64,000 bases of DNA from Locusta migratoria (GCA_026315105.1 CM048746.1:644306898-644370897); one strand, 5' to 3'; shown: positions 41,516 through 52,881, counted from the first letter of the stretch. Notes: generated by a model not told the origin, from the letters alone. Numbers and translations are program-made.

Positions 41516-42254
41516 CCACTTTTAGTGTTACTACCGTAACCTAAATTGGGCCAAAAGTTTCCTGTGACGCTGTTTGATGCCGCAGAACGGTGCAGTGCAT
41601 CCAGCTCGGACACGACACAGTAACGACGGCCCTCTGCCGGACACACCAGCGTCGAGAAAAAAGAAAATAATTGGGAAACTATCAGACAGACTTGACAAGG
41701 AGGCGGGCTCATTTGCATGCCGAGATTGGCCGGCTATCTGCGTGACAGCTGCCACGGGGCTGTCAAAGCGGCGCATCCCTCACTGCGTTTCATTAAAAAC
41801 CAAAAACAGCGACGCGCCGCGCCACACTGCACTGCACTACCGTCCGGGCCGTGCTACGCGGCGCCCGGGTCCGAGGACTGCCATTAATATGCTGCAGCTT
41901 TGTAATTCACTCTCACGGAAGAATGGATGCAATTAAAACACCTTTTTATATAAAGCAGTGTGTCCGTGTGTTTCAGTGTACGTAGTGCATAGAAATCTAC
42001 AGTTTTGTTACAATCTACGCGAAATTAATTTCGCACTCGTGACGTTCAATTCACGACGACGGTCGCCGTATGTATATGGATCACGTACAACACATAGTTC
42101 ATGAGATATGACGTCATAAACAATGAGATACTTGAAAAACTGCTGTATCAAGCGAAAATACCGCACATTTCCTCCTAAACCGCTGGACCGATTTCAACCA
42201 AATTTGGTATACATATTGGTTACCGTGAGTTAACAATGCTGTCGGGGTAAGAAC
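41516..42254. other. Unique-looking segment, candidate non-coding element
   Basis: 41570-41935 has GC-rich blocks with CTCATTTGCATGCC (octamer-like), GTGACAGCTGCC and GCCATTAATATGC. No coding domain. 42060-42230 belongs to the dispersed repeat also seen at 33310, into which hAT copy D inserted. Confidence 0.4.
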
Positions 42255-43068
42255 TAGTCTTGTGTAGTTCGCGAACGAACCAGTTCGGAAGAGCGCTCCC
42301 ACAGGCGAAGTACGCGAGCTAGTTCGCAGATCCCTCCCCTCTTAGTTCGTCCGCTCCTTTTCCGAAGACTGACGGGTAAAAGCGAGAGGACGCTAGAGCG
42401 CGCAGAATCGCGTGATTCCCTTCTGCCAGTCGCCGTCATTTCGAGCTGAGATGCAGCTCAGCTGTAGTTTTAGTAGCGGTAGCAAAAGCCAAAACGAGCG
42501 GACGAACTAAAAAGAGCGACCTACTTCGCGGCCGAGCTGGAACTAAAAGGAGAGCTACAGGTCGCGAACTAAAATATGCGCGATAGGTCGCGAACTAAAA
42601 CATGCGTGATAGGTCGCGAACTAAAACATGCGCGATAGGTCGCGAACTAAAATCTGCACGATATGTCGCGAACAGAATTAAAAATCACGTGTTTGCCGTC
42701 TGCTGATGAGGGCCATTTCCAGGTTAGCGTCTACCTGCTAGATTACATAGTTCAGTGCATAAAAATTTCTGCTTTGAAGTATTGTGCACTCTGCAATATC
42801 TGATTAATATATTCCGTAATGCCAAGATATAGAGATAACTCTAAAATTAAACGCGAGTAATTATCCACAAACTGTTTCTTTTGGTTTGCGTGCTATCGTT
42901 AGCGGCTCAAGCAGCAAGCGCATGAAGCAGCTAGTGGGGAACTTCTCCCTCCACCTGCATGCGCAGAGCACGCCGCTCAGCCGTCACTGGGAGCTGACGA
43001 ACTAAAAGAACGAACTAGTCCGCGTCTCTGTGAGCGCTCGCGATCGCGAACTATTATGCACAAGTCTA
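42255..43068 (-). mobile_element. Non-autonomous hAT-like element, copy D
   Basis: 814 bp, from TAGTCTTGTGTAGTTCGCG to CACAAGTCTA. The perfect 8-bp target duplication GTAAGAAC (42247-42254 and 43069-43076) fits nTnnnnAn. It is close to copy C in structure, with the 26-bp repeat inside. Confidence 0.92.
42552..42672 (-). repeat. 26-bp minisatellite inside hAT copy D
   Basis: About 4.5 units of AGGTCGCGAACTAAAA(T/C)ATG with CGCGAT. Confidence 0.85.
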
Positions 43069-43076
43069 GTAAGAAC

Positions 43077-43429
43077 CACACGCGACACATGTTTCAGCAG
43101 TTATAACGTCATAAACAATAGGAGTTGTACAAAACTGCAACATCGTGCGACCTAACTTTATACATACACTGCTTGAGAGTGAGTTAGCAAACTGCAATAT
43201 GATGTAAACATAATTTCAAACCTTTATTGCGACTTTTCTCGCTGACAACCACATAAAAATGATGGATGGAAAAAATAGGTTCTCGCTTACTACTTTTTCG
43301 TTGTTCATTGTGTAAATTAATAGCATAAAACAAGTGAAGGAATGTTAAACCGTAGAAAACAAAAGGTCAGTGTTAAGGAAGTTGTATAGTGTACATACAA
43401 TTTCACAATATGTAAATTTTGAAAACCGT
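43077..43429. other. No gene seen
   Basis: 43077-43160 continues the dispersed ACGTCATAAACAA repeat that was split by hAT copy D. The rest is AT-rich without domains. Confidence 0.4.
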
Positions 43430-43730
43430 CTTCGCAGGCTTAAATGCTTTTAGCTGGACGTATATGAAGGATTTTATTGCTCGTACTAGTTTCACAGGAT
43501 TGTTCTTCATTTCGTCTATTGCATTCATAATGCGAGCAAGTAATGCCTCGCGTGTATTGCCTTCGTCCTTATAAACTATGTACTTTCATTCAACCCCATA
43601 CAATAAAAAATCTGTTGGTGTTAAATCGTGAGATCTGGGTGGCCACAGACGTGTAGCGCCACGACCAACCCATTTCTGGGAACAATGTTCACATAAATGT
43701 CTGTCAACTACAACAGTTACTATGTCTTTT
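43430..43730 (-). pseudogene. DDE transposase C-terminal remnant
   Basis: The minus strand reads KWVGRGATRLWPPRSHDLTP, then TDFLLYGVE, stop, KYIVYKDEGNTREALLARIM. It is the same block as RWIGRGG..WPPRSPD..PLDF in the transposase at 27902, with the third catalytic Asp kept (TDF). Upstream catalytic blocks are not found. Confidence 0.7.
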
Positions 43731-43948
43731 CACTTAATATACTATTATTATTATGTTGTTTCACGTGACAGTATACAGAAGTAACTCGTATCGAGGTTAG
43801 GAAACCACTCACTAACGGTTGCAAACATTGTTAAGGAAAGTAAAGAAATTTACTTTGTGATCTCTGGAATTTACTGGTATAATATCTGGAACTTACTCAT
43901 GTAATATATGAATTTCTAGAACCTACTACAGATGAACATGTTTATATA

Positions 43949-45340
43949 CACCCCTTGTCATTAAAAGTGCTACACCACGAAGATGACGTGCTACAGACAC
44001 GAAATTTAAAAGACAGGAAGAACATGCTGTGATGTGCAAATTATTAGCTTTTCAGGGCATTCACACAAGGTTGGCGCCGGCGGAGACATCTACAACGTGC
44101 TGACATGAGGAAAGTTCGCAACCGATTTCTCAAACACAAACAGTAGGTGACTGGCGTTGCCTGGTGAAACGTTGTTATGATGCCTCGTGTAAGGAGGAAA
44201 AATGCGTACCATCACGTTTCCGAATTTGATAAAGGTCGGATTGTAGCCTATCTTGATTGCGGTTTATCGCATCGCGACATTGCTGCTCGCATTGGTCGCG
44301 ATCCAATGACTGTTAGCAGAATATGGAATCGGTGGGTTCAGGAGGGCAATACGGAACGCCATGCTGGATCCCAACGGCCTCGTATCTCTAGCAGTCGAGA
44401 TGACAGGCATCTTATCCATGGCTGTAACGGATCGTGCAGCCACGTCTCGATCCCTGAGTCAACAGATGGGGACGTTTGCAAGACAACCACCATCTGCACG
44501 AACAGTTCGACGACGTTTGCAGCAGCATGGACTATCAGCTCGGCTACCCTTGACGCTGCATAAAAGACATGAGCGCCTACGATGGTGTACCTGACGACGA
44601 ACCTGAGTGCACGAATGGTAAAACGTCATTTTTTCATATGAAACTAGGTTCTGTTTGCAGCATCATGATGGTCGCCTCCGTCTTTTGCGACATCGCACGC
44701 ACACTGGAAGCGTGTATTCGTCACCGCCATATTGGCTTATCACCTGGCGTTGATATTATGGGGTGCCATTCGTTACACGTCTCGGTCATCTCTTGTTCGC
44801 ATCGACGGCAGTTTGAACTGTGGGCGTTACATTTCAGATGTGTTACGACCGGTGCCTCTACCCTTCATTCGATCCCTGCGATACCCTTCATTTGAGCAGG
44901 ATAATGCACGACCGCATTTTGCAGGTCCTGTACGGGCCTTTCTTGGTACCGAAAACGTTCGACTGCTGCCCTGGCCAGCACATTCTCCAGATCTCTCGCC
45001 AAATGAAAACGTCTGGTCAATGGTGGCCGAGCAACTGGCTGGTCACAGTACGCCAGTCACAATACGCCAGTTACTACTCTTGATGAACTGTAGCATCGTG
45101 TTGAAACTGCATGGGTATCTTTACCTGTATACGTCATCCAAGCTCTGTTTGACTCAATGCCCAGGCATATCAAGGCCGTTGTTACGGCAAGAGGTGGTTG
45201 TTCTAGGTACTGATTTCTCACAATGTATGCACCCAATTTGCGTGAACATCTAATCCGATGTCAGTTCTAGTAGATTTATCCAATGAATACCCGTTTATCA
45301 TCTGCATTTCTTGGTGTAGCAATTTTAATGGCCAGTAGTG
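43949..45340 (+). mobile_element. Tc1-like element, copy T2 (nearly full length)
   Basis: 1392 bp between inverted ends (right end GGTGTAGCAATTTTAATGGC, CAGTAGTG) with TA outside. The transposase is broken by at least three frameshifts. 44177-44400 holds the first helix-turn-helix (FDKGRIVAYLDCGLSHRDIA). 44400-44590 holds RAATSRSLSQQMGTF and ARTVRRRLQQHG. 44880-45060 holds QDNARPHFAGPVRAFL and SPDLSPNENVW. The spacing between the second Asp and the Glu is 34 residues, so DD34E as in Tc1. Not functional. Confidence 0.85.
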
Positions 45341-45639
45341 TAGATTCGCCAAATCAATAATGACAAAATATATGGATATCGTGATTTACTGTAACCTCAT
45401 ACAGGTTTGCGGCGGCTTCACATTAGTGAGGACCTACGTCTGTATCAACTTTTTCTTTAGCTTTACTTGTACAATAACATACTGAAACATTTGCATATCT
45501 TCATGAATCACCCTGTATGTTAGATGGTTCAATATTGTCACCCTATAATTAGTTGGCAGTAATACGTGATATACCGATCGCAGTGTAAGTGTCGTTGTGG
45601 ATGGACCGCAGTATGGGGTGGGCAGAAAGACGCACCTTT

Positions 45640-46810
45640 CCTACATCTACATCTACATCTACATGGGATACTCTGCAAATCACATTTAAGTGCCTGGCAG
45701 AGGGTTCATTGAACCACTATTATATTATTTATCTCCCACTCCATTCTCGAATAGCGCGCAGGAAGGAAGAACAACTGAATCTCTCTGTTCGATCTCTGAT
45801 TTCTCGTATTTTATTCTGATGATCATTTCTACCTATGTAAGTGGGAGTCAACAATATATTTTCGCATTCGGATGAGAATGTTGGCGATTGGAGTTTCGCA
45901 AGTAGCCCACGCCACAGCGATAAGCGCCGTTGTAATGATTTCTATCCCAGATCCAGTATCATTTCCGTAACGCTGTCTCCCCTGTATCGTGACAATACGA
46001 AACGAGCTGCCCTTCTTTGGACTCTTTCGATGTCCTCCGTTAAACCTACCTGATAAGGATCCCACATTGGGCAACAATACTCCAAAAAAGGAGGGACAAG
46101 CGTAGTGTATGCCGTTTCTTTTGTAGTTCTGCTGCATCTTTTAAGGGTTCTGCCAATAAAACGGAGTCTCTGGTTCGCCTTTCCCACGACATTATCTACG
46201 TGTTCTTTCCCATTTAAGTCTGAAGTAATAGTAACTCCTAGGTATGTTGTGGAGTTTACGGCCTTCACGTTTGATTGGTTTATTTTGCAAACAAAGTTTA
46301 ACGGATTTCTTTTCGTACTCATGTGGACGGCTTCACACTTCTCCTTATTTAGAGTTAACTGCCAATTTTTACACCATATCTTATTCAGATCGTTCTGCAG
46401 TTGGTTTTGATCTTCAAATGATTTTACTAGACGGTAAATGACGGCGTCATCTGCAAACAACCTAAGGGATCTACTTAGATTTCCCCCTAAATCGTTTATG
46501 TAAATAAGGAACAGCAGAGGACCAATAACACTACCCTGTGGGAACGGTCGATATCACCTCTGTTTTAGTCGATGCCTTACCATCGATTACTACGAACTGT
46601 GGCCTCTCTGACAAGAAATCCCCTATTCAATCGCAAATCTGGGGCGATACACCAGAACCACGCAATTTGATTAAAAGCCGTTTGTGAGGTACGTTGTCAA
46701 AAGCTTTCCGGAAATCAAGAAATGCGGAATCGATTGCGAACCCTTGTCTATAGCACCCATCACTTCGTGTGAATAAAGAGCTAGTTGTGTTTCGTATGAA
46801 CGATATTTTC
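45640..46810 (-). pseudogene. CR1-like LINE, RT and C-terminus
   Basis: On the minus strand YRSYETQLALYSHE and a decayed palm region (46560-46810) precede a frame at 45942-46460 reading MFADDAVIYRLVKS, NWQLTLNKEKCEAVHM, KAVNSTTYLGVTITSDLN, LRFIGRTLKRC, YTTLVPPFLEYCCPMWDPYQ and RRAARFVLSRYRGDSVTEM. FADD is kept. The tail at 45648 is the complement of repeated GTAGAT. Confidence 0.85.
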
Positions 46811-47534
46811 TGCTACACCTGCGCAGTGCTGTCGGGACGAACATAGAAAACTGTGACTGCGCATCGGAAGTAATCCCCATACCGCCCTGGAGCGATCAGC
46901 GCTCCACTTGGCGAACGCGTCGATGGTTGTTGCGGGTGGGGGGGAGGGGGGGAAGAGGGTTGCGAATGCCAGGACAGTATTTCGGGCTGTCAGCTGGCCG
47001 ATGCGTTTTTGTTTGGGACGCAGCGCTATCGGGAAATACCTCACTGCGGCCGGGCATTATCTCGGCGCAAATAATGTATGCGGCCTACCGTATCGGACCA
47101 ACATTTCGCACCCCCCGCCCCTGCAGCCAGAGGCTTTAATAAACGCCATCTCGCGCCGTCTGGCCCACCCGCCGCCGCTATCAGAAACGGGGCGCGGCGA
47201 ATGGCCTCATATTTGTTGTTCGGTCGCTGTTTATTGGCGGGGCGCTTTTTGTCGCCACTCTTTTGTGGACCGCCAGGGCGGAAACGCGAGCCCGCCCGTC
47301 TGGCTGCGTCCGCCAGCACGTGTCCGCGCTGCCTCATCGTTCATTCTGCGCTCACCTTCTGCTCATTTGATCGCCCGAAAAAAAATATACGCTACCTGCA
47401 TTTTAAAGTGGATGCGAGTTCGATGCGGCGTCACTCTGCTGTGCCCGTCACGTAAATGGCTCTCCGAAATATACTGAATAAAGTGTTTTTGAGGATCTTC
47501 CGACGGCGTTTCTCAGGTTTGCGCCACTTACAAG
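46811..47534. other. GC-rich unique-looking segment, no gene
   Basis: 46870-47450 is CpG-rich with GGCTTTAATAAACGCCATC (47132). Overlapping frames on both strands look compositional; none shows a domain. Confidence 0.4.
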
Positions 47535-47539
47535 GAGAC

Positions 47540-47670
47540 TACATGGGTATCCGATTTTAGACTTTTTTGGTGTTTATGGTACGTGAAGTTCAGAACAAAA
47601 ATATCAGCCAAACCATTCGACGCAATTTTCAAGAATTTTTGAGAACATCGACTTTGAAGTTTCACAGTTG
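47540..47670 (-). repeat. Inverted-repeat arm flanking Tc1 copy T3 (left)
   Basis: ATGGGTATCCGATTTTAG, GTACGTGAAGTTCAGAAC and CCATTCGACGCAA match the complement of 49335-49475. A third copy lies at 39968-40105. Confidence 0.75.
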
Positions 47671-47675
47671 CAGCA

Positions 47676-47880
47676 TGTTATCCGCATGGCTGTAACGGAT
47701 CGTGCAGCCACGTCTCGTTCCCTGAGTCAACAGGTGGGAACGTTTGCAGAACAACAACAATCTGCACGAACAGTTCGACGACGTTTGCAGCAGCATGAAC
47801 TATCAGCTCGGAGATCATGCCTCGATTACCCAAGACGCTGCATCACAGACAGGAGCTCCTGCGATGGTGACAGTCTCCAA
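47676..47880 (+). pseudogene. Tc1-like internal fragment
   Basis: RMAVTDRAATSRSLSQQVGT, FAEQQQSARTVRRRLQQHEL: the second helix-turn-helix of the T2-T4 family. The same region recurs in order at 48167-48360 inside the neighbouring copy, so this is an extra fragment joined to its 5' side. Confidence 0.8.
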
Positions 47881-49052
47881 CCGATTTCCCATACACAAAA
47901 AGCAGTAGACCGGCGTTGCCTGGTCAAAAGTCATTGTGATACCTCCTGTAAGGAGGAGAAATGCGTACCATCACGTTTCCGACAGTGATGAAGGTCGGAT
48001 TGTAGCTATCACGATTACGGTTTATCGTATCGCGACATTGCTGCTCGTATTGGTCGCGATCCAAAGACTGTTAGCAGAATATAGAATCGGTGGGTTCAGG
48101 AGAGCAATACGGGACGCCGTGCTGGATCCCAACGGCCTCGAATCACTAGCAGTCGAGATGACAGGCATCTTATCCGCATGGCTGTAACGGATCGTGCAGC
48201 CACGCGTCGATCCTTGAGTTAACAGATTGGGACTTTGGAACACAACAACCATCTGCACGAACAGTTCGGCGACGTTTACAGCAGCATGTACTATCAGCTC
48301 GGAGACCATGGCTGCGGATACCCTTCACGCTGCAACACAGACAGGAGCGCCTGCGATGGTGTACGCAACGACGAACCTGGATGCACGAATGGCAAAACCA
48401 GGATTTGGCGACATCACGGTGAACGCACATTGAAAGCGTGTATCCGTCATCGCCATACTGGCGTATCACCTGGCGTGATGGTATGGGGTGTCATTGATTA
48501 CACGTCTCGGTCACCTCTTGTTCGCACCGACGGCACTTTGAACAGTGGCCGCTACATTTCAGATGTATTACTACCCGTGGCTTTACCCTTTATTCGATCC
48601 CCGCGAAACCCTACACTTCAGCAGGATAATGCACGACCGCATGTTGCAGGTCCTGTACGGGCCTTTCTCGGTACGGAAAATGTTCGACTGCTGCCCTGGG
48701 CAGCACATTCTCCAGATCTCTCACCAATCGAAAACGTCCGGTCAATGGAGGCCGAGCAATTGGCTCGGTACAATACGCCAGTCACTACTCCTGTTGAACT
48801 GTGGTATCGTGTTGAAGCTGCATGGGCATCTGTACCTGTACACGCCATCCAAGCTCTGTTTGACTCAATGACCAGGCGTATCAAGGCCGTTTTTACGGCC
48901 ACAAGTGGTTGTTCTGGGTACTGGTTTCTCAGGATCTATGCACCCAAATTGCGTGATAATGTAATCACATGTCAGTTCTAGTATATTGTCCAATGAATAC
49001 CGTTTATCATCTGAATTTCTTCTTGGTGTAGCAATTTTAATGATTAGTAGTG
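47881..49052 (+). mobile_element. Tc1-like element, copy T3 (5' truncated)
   Basis: It begins within the 5' untranslated part (CAACCGATTTCCCATACAC) and ends with the terminal repeat GCAATTTTAATGATTAGTAG, TG then TA. The C-terminal frame 48235-48981 is the longest of the family: RHRHTGVSPGVMVWGVI, LQQDNARPHVAGPVRAFL, SPDLSPIENVRSM and the closing helix. Asp and Glu are kept (34 residues apart). The N-terminal half has frameshifts. Confidence 0.85.
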
Positions 49053-49214
49053 TAGTAACGGATTTCAAAACAGCTAACCTACTCAACTATCGTTTTATAT
49101 GAGGACAAGGTGTGCAGCTCGTATACATGCATATAAACAAAAATTGATACAACACGTGGAATTAGATATCCCAATATGTTTTATATAACTGAATTCGAAA
49201 ACATTGGAAAAAAT

Positions 49215-49297
49215 ATATTACTCACAGAGGGATTCGAACCATCGACCGTAAGGACGGGTGTCCATAACGCTACGTCCTGCGCTATACGGCAGATATT
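49215..49297 (-). other. tRNA-like relic
   Basis: The minus strand has GTATAGCGCAGGACG and GGTTCGAATCCCTC, boxes A and B of a tRNA-derived sequence. A proper acceptor stem is not visible; probably an old SINE head. Confidence 0.5.
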
Positions 49298-49334
49298 CTG
49301 TTTTAAAATGTCAGTATCTACGTGTACTTGCAAA

Positions 49335-49475
49335 ACTTCAAAGTCGCTTTTTTCTCAGGTTTTTGAGACTTGCGTCGAATGGCTTTGGCTGATTGTTATT
49401 ATTGTCCTTTAAGTTCTGAACTTCACGTACCGTAAATATAAAAAATAAATTAAAATTCGATACCCATGTGGTCTG
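49335..49475 (+). repeat. Inverted-repeat arm flanking Tc1 copy T3 (right)
   Basis: Complementary to 47540-47670 (GTCGAATGGCTTTGGCTGA, GTTCTGAACTTCACGTAC). Confidence 0.75.
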
Positions 49476-49614
49476 TTTGTTAGTGTCTTCTACGAATTCA
49501 GTTTTCCGATATGAAATTGTTACTGCGATTCCAGTACGGTTAAACGCCTCGCTTTTGAGTGTGTACTTTATGGTACAAGAACCGCAAACGCTACTTATTT
49601 AAACAGCGTGTATC

Positions 49615-50075
49615 TAAATGTGTGGTAAAAGCTCCAGGATTCGATAGAGGATCTGACAACAAGCGGAACATGTCCCGAACACACATGGTTTATTTGCTTT
49701 CGTTTCGTGTTACAGGCACTTTTTGTGGTGTATATAACAGAGACCACTTCACTATGCACGTTGTCCATTTGTGTAGACTCAGTGTAATTTACTACGTACA
49801 GCGCTCCACCGGACTTCAACAACGTTTCGATATTAATGTTTGGGCTGGAATAATACGTGACGCATTAATTGGTCCTTTAATTTTACAGGCAACATTGACA
49901 GAAGCGCCATGCTGCGCCTTTTTAACGAATGATTTACATGGTTAGATGAAAGACGTTCCACTGAATTTAATTCAGCGCACGTGGATCATGCATGATAGAA
50001 CGCCGCCTCATTTGCTCGTGATGCTAGAGCAGTTTTACATCAGCGATTCCCAAACAAATGGATAGGGGTTCGTAT
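49615..50075 (+). pseudogene. DDE transposase remnant (IS630/mariner-like)
   Basis: The plus strand reads QRFDINVWAGIIRDALIGPL, ILQATLTEA, then LIQRTWIMHDRTPPHL. This corresponds to RFSVNVWAGIVGD.FIGP and MWFIHDGAPA of the copy at 27902. The second Asp is kept but GAPAH became RTPPH. Stops and frameshifts interrupt it and the third block is lost. Confidence 0.7.
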
Positions 50076-50084
50076 ATAATGAGA

Positions 50085-50165
50085 AGCGTTAAATTAAAAT
50101 TTGTGCTGTAGCCGGGATTCGAACCCGGGACCTGCTGCTTTCTAGGCAAACGCCTTAAACAACTT
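50085..50165 (-). mobile_element. tRNA-derived SINE (family B), head
   Basis: Minus strand GTTTAAGGCGTTTGCCTAG, box B GGTTCGAATCCCGG, then GCACAAATTTTAATTTAACG as in other B-type tails. Confidence 0.75.
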
Positions 50166-50254
50166 TTTTCAGGTAGATCGATGCTTTGCGGTCGTTTGTT
50201 CATGTTGGTTCTTGGTTGTTCTTTGGGTATTTGGCTCACCTTTTTTATTGAAAA

Positions 50255-51157
50255 GGACGTTCAGCCCTCTCCAATATTCAAGAAAGGCAATAGGAGTGAT
50301 CCCCAAAATTACAGGCCAATCTCAATGACGTCGATTTGCAGTAGAATTTTGGAACTTTGTTCGAACATTATGAACTACCTCGAAGAGAACGACCTATTAA
50401 GCAATAGTCAACACGGATTCAGAAAGTATCGCTCTTGCGAAACACAGCTTGCCCTTTATTCACATGAAATGATAAGTGCTATCGACAAGGGATCTCAAAT
50501 CGATTCCATATTTCTGGATTTCCGGAAGGCTTTTCACACCGTACCCCACAAACGGCTTCTAATGAAATTGCGTGCTTATGTAATATCTCCCCAATTGTGC
50601 GATTGGATTCACGATTTCCTATCAGAAAGGATACAGTTCGTTGTAATTGCCGGTGAGTCATCGAGTAAAACAGAAGTGATATCTGGCGTTCCTCAGGAGA
50701 CAATCTGAATATTTCCCTTAAGCTGTTCGCCGATGATTCTGTCGTTTATCGGTTAGTGAAGTCAACAGAGGATCAATAGCAACTGCAAAGCGAATTAGAC
50801 AAAATTTCTACGTGGTGCAAAAATTGGCAATTGACACTAAATAAAGAAAAGTGTGAAGAAATACAACTGACCACTAAAAGACAATCCGCTGAACTTCAAC
50901 TACGCGATAAATCAGTCAAACCTTAAGGTCGTTAATTCCACCAAATACCTATGAGGTAAAATTACGAACAACTTAGCGTGGAGAGAACACATAGAAAATA
51001 TTGTGGGGGATGCGAACCAAAGATTACGTTTCATTGGCAGAACGCTTCGAAGATGTACCAGCTCCACCACAGAGACTGCCTACATCACACTTGTGCGTCC
51101 TCTCCTGGAGTACTGTTGGCCATTGTGGGGCCCTCTGCTGTATATAGCTCTGCTGTT
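50255..51157 (+). pseudogene. CR1-like LINE reverse transcriptase
   Basis: The frame to 50708 reads FKKGNRSDPQNYRPISMTSI, HGFRKYRSCETQLALYSHEM, SIFLDFRKAFHTVPHKRLL and VISGVPQ: RT domains 1 to 4 in order. A deletion after GVPQ removes the GS.LGPLLF block. Then LKLFADDSVVYRLVKSTEDQ and NWQLTLNKEKC follow with stops. The 3' end is lost. The catalytic pair is present but the frame is broken. Confidence 0.85.
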
Positions 51158-51440
51158 ATAGCTAGGGCGCCGGCCGCGGTGGCCGAGGAGACTGAGGCGC
51201 GCCAGTCACGGTCTGCACGGCCACTACGGTCGGGGGTTCGAATCCCCCCTCGGGCATGGATATTTGTGCCGTCTTTAGTATACGGTAGTTGATAAGTAGT
51301 TTGTAAGTTTAGGGACTGATGACCCCGTAGTTAAGTCCCATAAGCTTAACAAACATTTGAACATTTTGATAGCTAGGGCGTCTACGCAGTAAACAGGAGG
51401 TCCCGGGTTCGAATCCTGGTCGCGACATAAATTTTAATTC
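51158..51440 (+). mobile_element. Family B SINE interrupted by a family A SINE
   Basis: ATAGCTAGGGCG followed, after the inserted element, by TCTACGCAGTAAACAGGAGG, TCCCGGGTTCGAATCCTGG and CATAAATTTTAATTC. Together these make one tRNA-like head and B-type tail. Confidence 0.7.
51170..51368 (+). mobile_element. tRNA-derived SINE (family A), complete
   Basis: CCGGCCGCGGTGGCCGAGG head, GGTTCGAATCCCCC box B, tail AACAAACATTTGAACATTTT. Target duplication ATAGCTAGGGCG (51158-51169, 51369-51380) lies inside another SINE. A good reference copy for the family. Confidence 0.92.
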
Positions 51441-51796
51441 AAAGCCTCAATTCAGTTTAAGATCTTTAATAGATACGAGACACAATATGTCGCTGGACAT
51501 TCTGTATTTGATATTCCGAGGTTTGTTCGGGTACAAGTGCCGTTCTGCGGAGACGCCATCTTACCTTTCGTATTTTCATTATATTTTCCTTGTAACTCAC
51601 GTGCTGCTATTTCAAAGTAGCGGCAGACTGAAGCGGTTCCAAAACAAGTCGTTCTTACTAAGATTAATAGGAAATGTTTAGGAGTTGATAGCCTTGGGCG
51701 GGGTTCGTATCCCGCTAGCGATATTTTTCTTTTACCTTGACTCCTAAAAGTTTTCTTACACTGTTATTAATTAAGTGGAATTTACAGCCGTATGCA
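51441..51796. other. No gene; tRNA-like fragment and dispersed repeat
   Basis: 51690-51722 has GCGGGGTTCGTATCCCGC, a box B-like relic. 51565-51625 is repeated inverted at 54966-55020 (CACGTGAGTTACAAGG on the other strand). Confidence 0.45.
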
Positions 51797-51968
51797 CTGG
51801 GGCGCCGTGTTGTGATGTGCGCAGCCGTTCGCTGTCGGGAGTTCGAGTCCTCCCACGCGGATGGGTGTTTGTGTTGTCCTGAAGTTAACTTAAGTTAGAT
51901 TAAGTAGTTTGTAAGCTAGGGACTAATAACCAAGCATTTATGTCCCATAGATTTACAAACATTTGAAT
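51797..51968 (+). mobile_element. tRNA-derived SINE (family A variant)
   Basis: Box B GAGTTCGAGTCCTCC, linker GTTTGTGTTGTCC, tail ATAGATTTACAAACATTTG. The head is decayed. Confidence 0.75.
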
Positions 51969-52472
51969 TTATATATTTATTTATCTTTTCATTTACATTC
52001 TGCAATATTTCGACATAATTACTTGTACAAGAGCTTTCTCTTTAAACTACATTTGTTCTATTTCGTGAACAGGCCGTGAACTATGTACCAACGAATTGTA
52101 ATCATTGTCTCCTGAACTATCTGGGCATAAACTGGAGAAACACTGTAGTAATTAATGTTGTAAATGTCATGCTGTTTCACATAATTTTGTATATAGGTTG
52201 CGTACTAGAGTTCTGTGGCAGCTTTCGTTTCTCAATGAGACTGAAGTGCCTTGTTTCTTTTTTGCAGCAGCTGTTATACACTTTCTTGGGTTCTGTATGC
52301 ACTACTTATGAAATAAGTGTACTAATACTGTTGCCTCTTTCACGGAACTCAAGAGCTTTGTCTATATTTTGTAGTCAGTGTATGAAACTATATGTATCGT
52401 CATTTCGTCTGCAACATTCATTATAACGGTTTGTCCTCACTATGAGTGTAGGTAGTTCGGAGAGAATGCTTA
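51969..52472. other. No gene seen
   Basis: AT-rich. The 116-codon frame at 52076-52426 shows no family features. Confidence 0.4.
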
Positions 52473-52881
52473 CAATTCGCTGGTGAATATTTCACGGCAC
52501 GTTCACTAAATAGAACAAACGCAATTTTAAGAAAAATACGCTTGTACGAGTTAATAGTCGAAATATCGCAGTAAGTAAATTCTGCAGACAATGCATATAA
52601 GCAGCGGAGCGGGCAGTTGCTCACCGTCGGAGGTTCGAGTCATCCCTGGGTCATGGGTGTGTGTGTGTGTGTGTGTTGTCTTTAGGTTAGTTTACCTTAG
52701 TTCAAGTAGTTTGTATGATACGGACTGATGACCACGCAGTTTGGTCCGATAGATTTACAAACATTACATGCATATAATTCATTGGTTTACGGCATGTTCA
52801 CTGAATAGAACAAACGCACTTTTAAGACAAAGCGCTTGTTTACGTAAATATGTGGAAATATAGCAAACCGTAAATTCAGTT
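52473..52881 (+). repeat. Direct repeat of ~100 bp flanking a SINE
   Basis: GTTCACT(A/G)AATAGAACAAACGC occurs near 52500 and again near 52796, each followed by related ACGCTTGT..ACG sequence, about 300 bp apart. The SINE at 52601-52767 lies between. Confidence 0.7.
52601..52767 (+). mobile_element. tRNA-derived SINE (family A variant)
   Basis: Box B GGTTCGAGTCATCC, a GTGT-rich linker, tail GATAGATTTACAAACATT. Target duplication ATGCATATAA (52591-52600 and 52768-52777). Confidence 0.85.
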
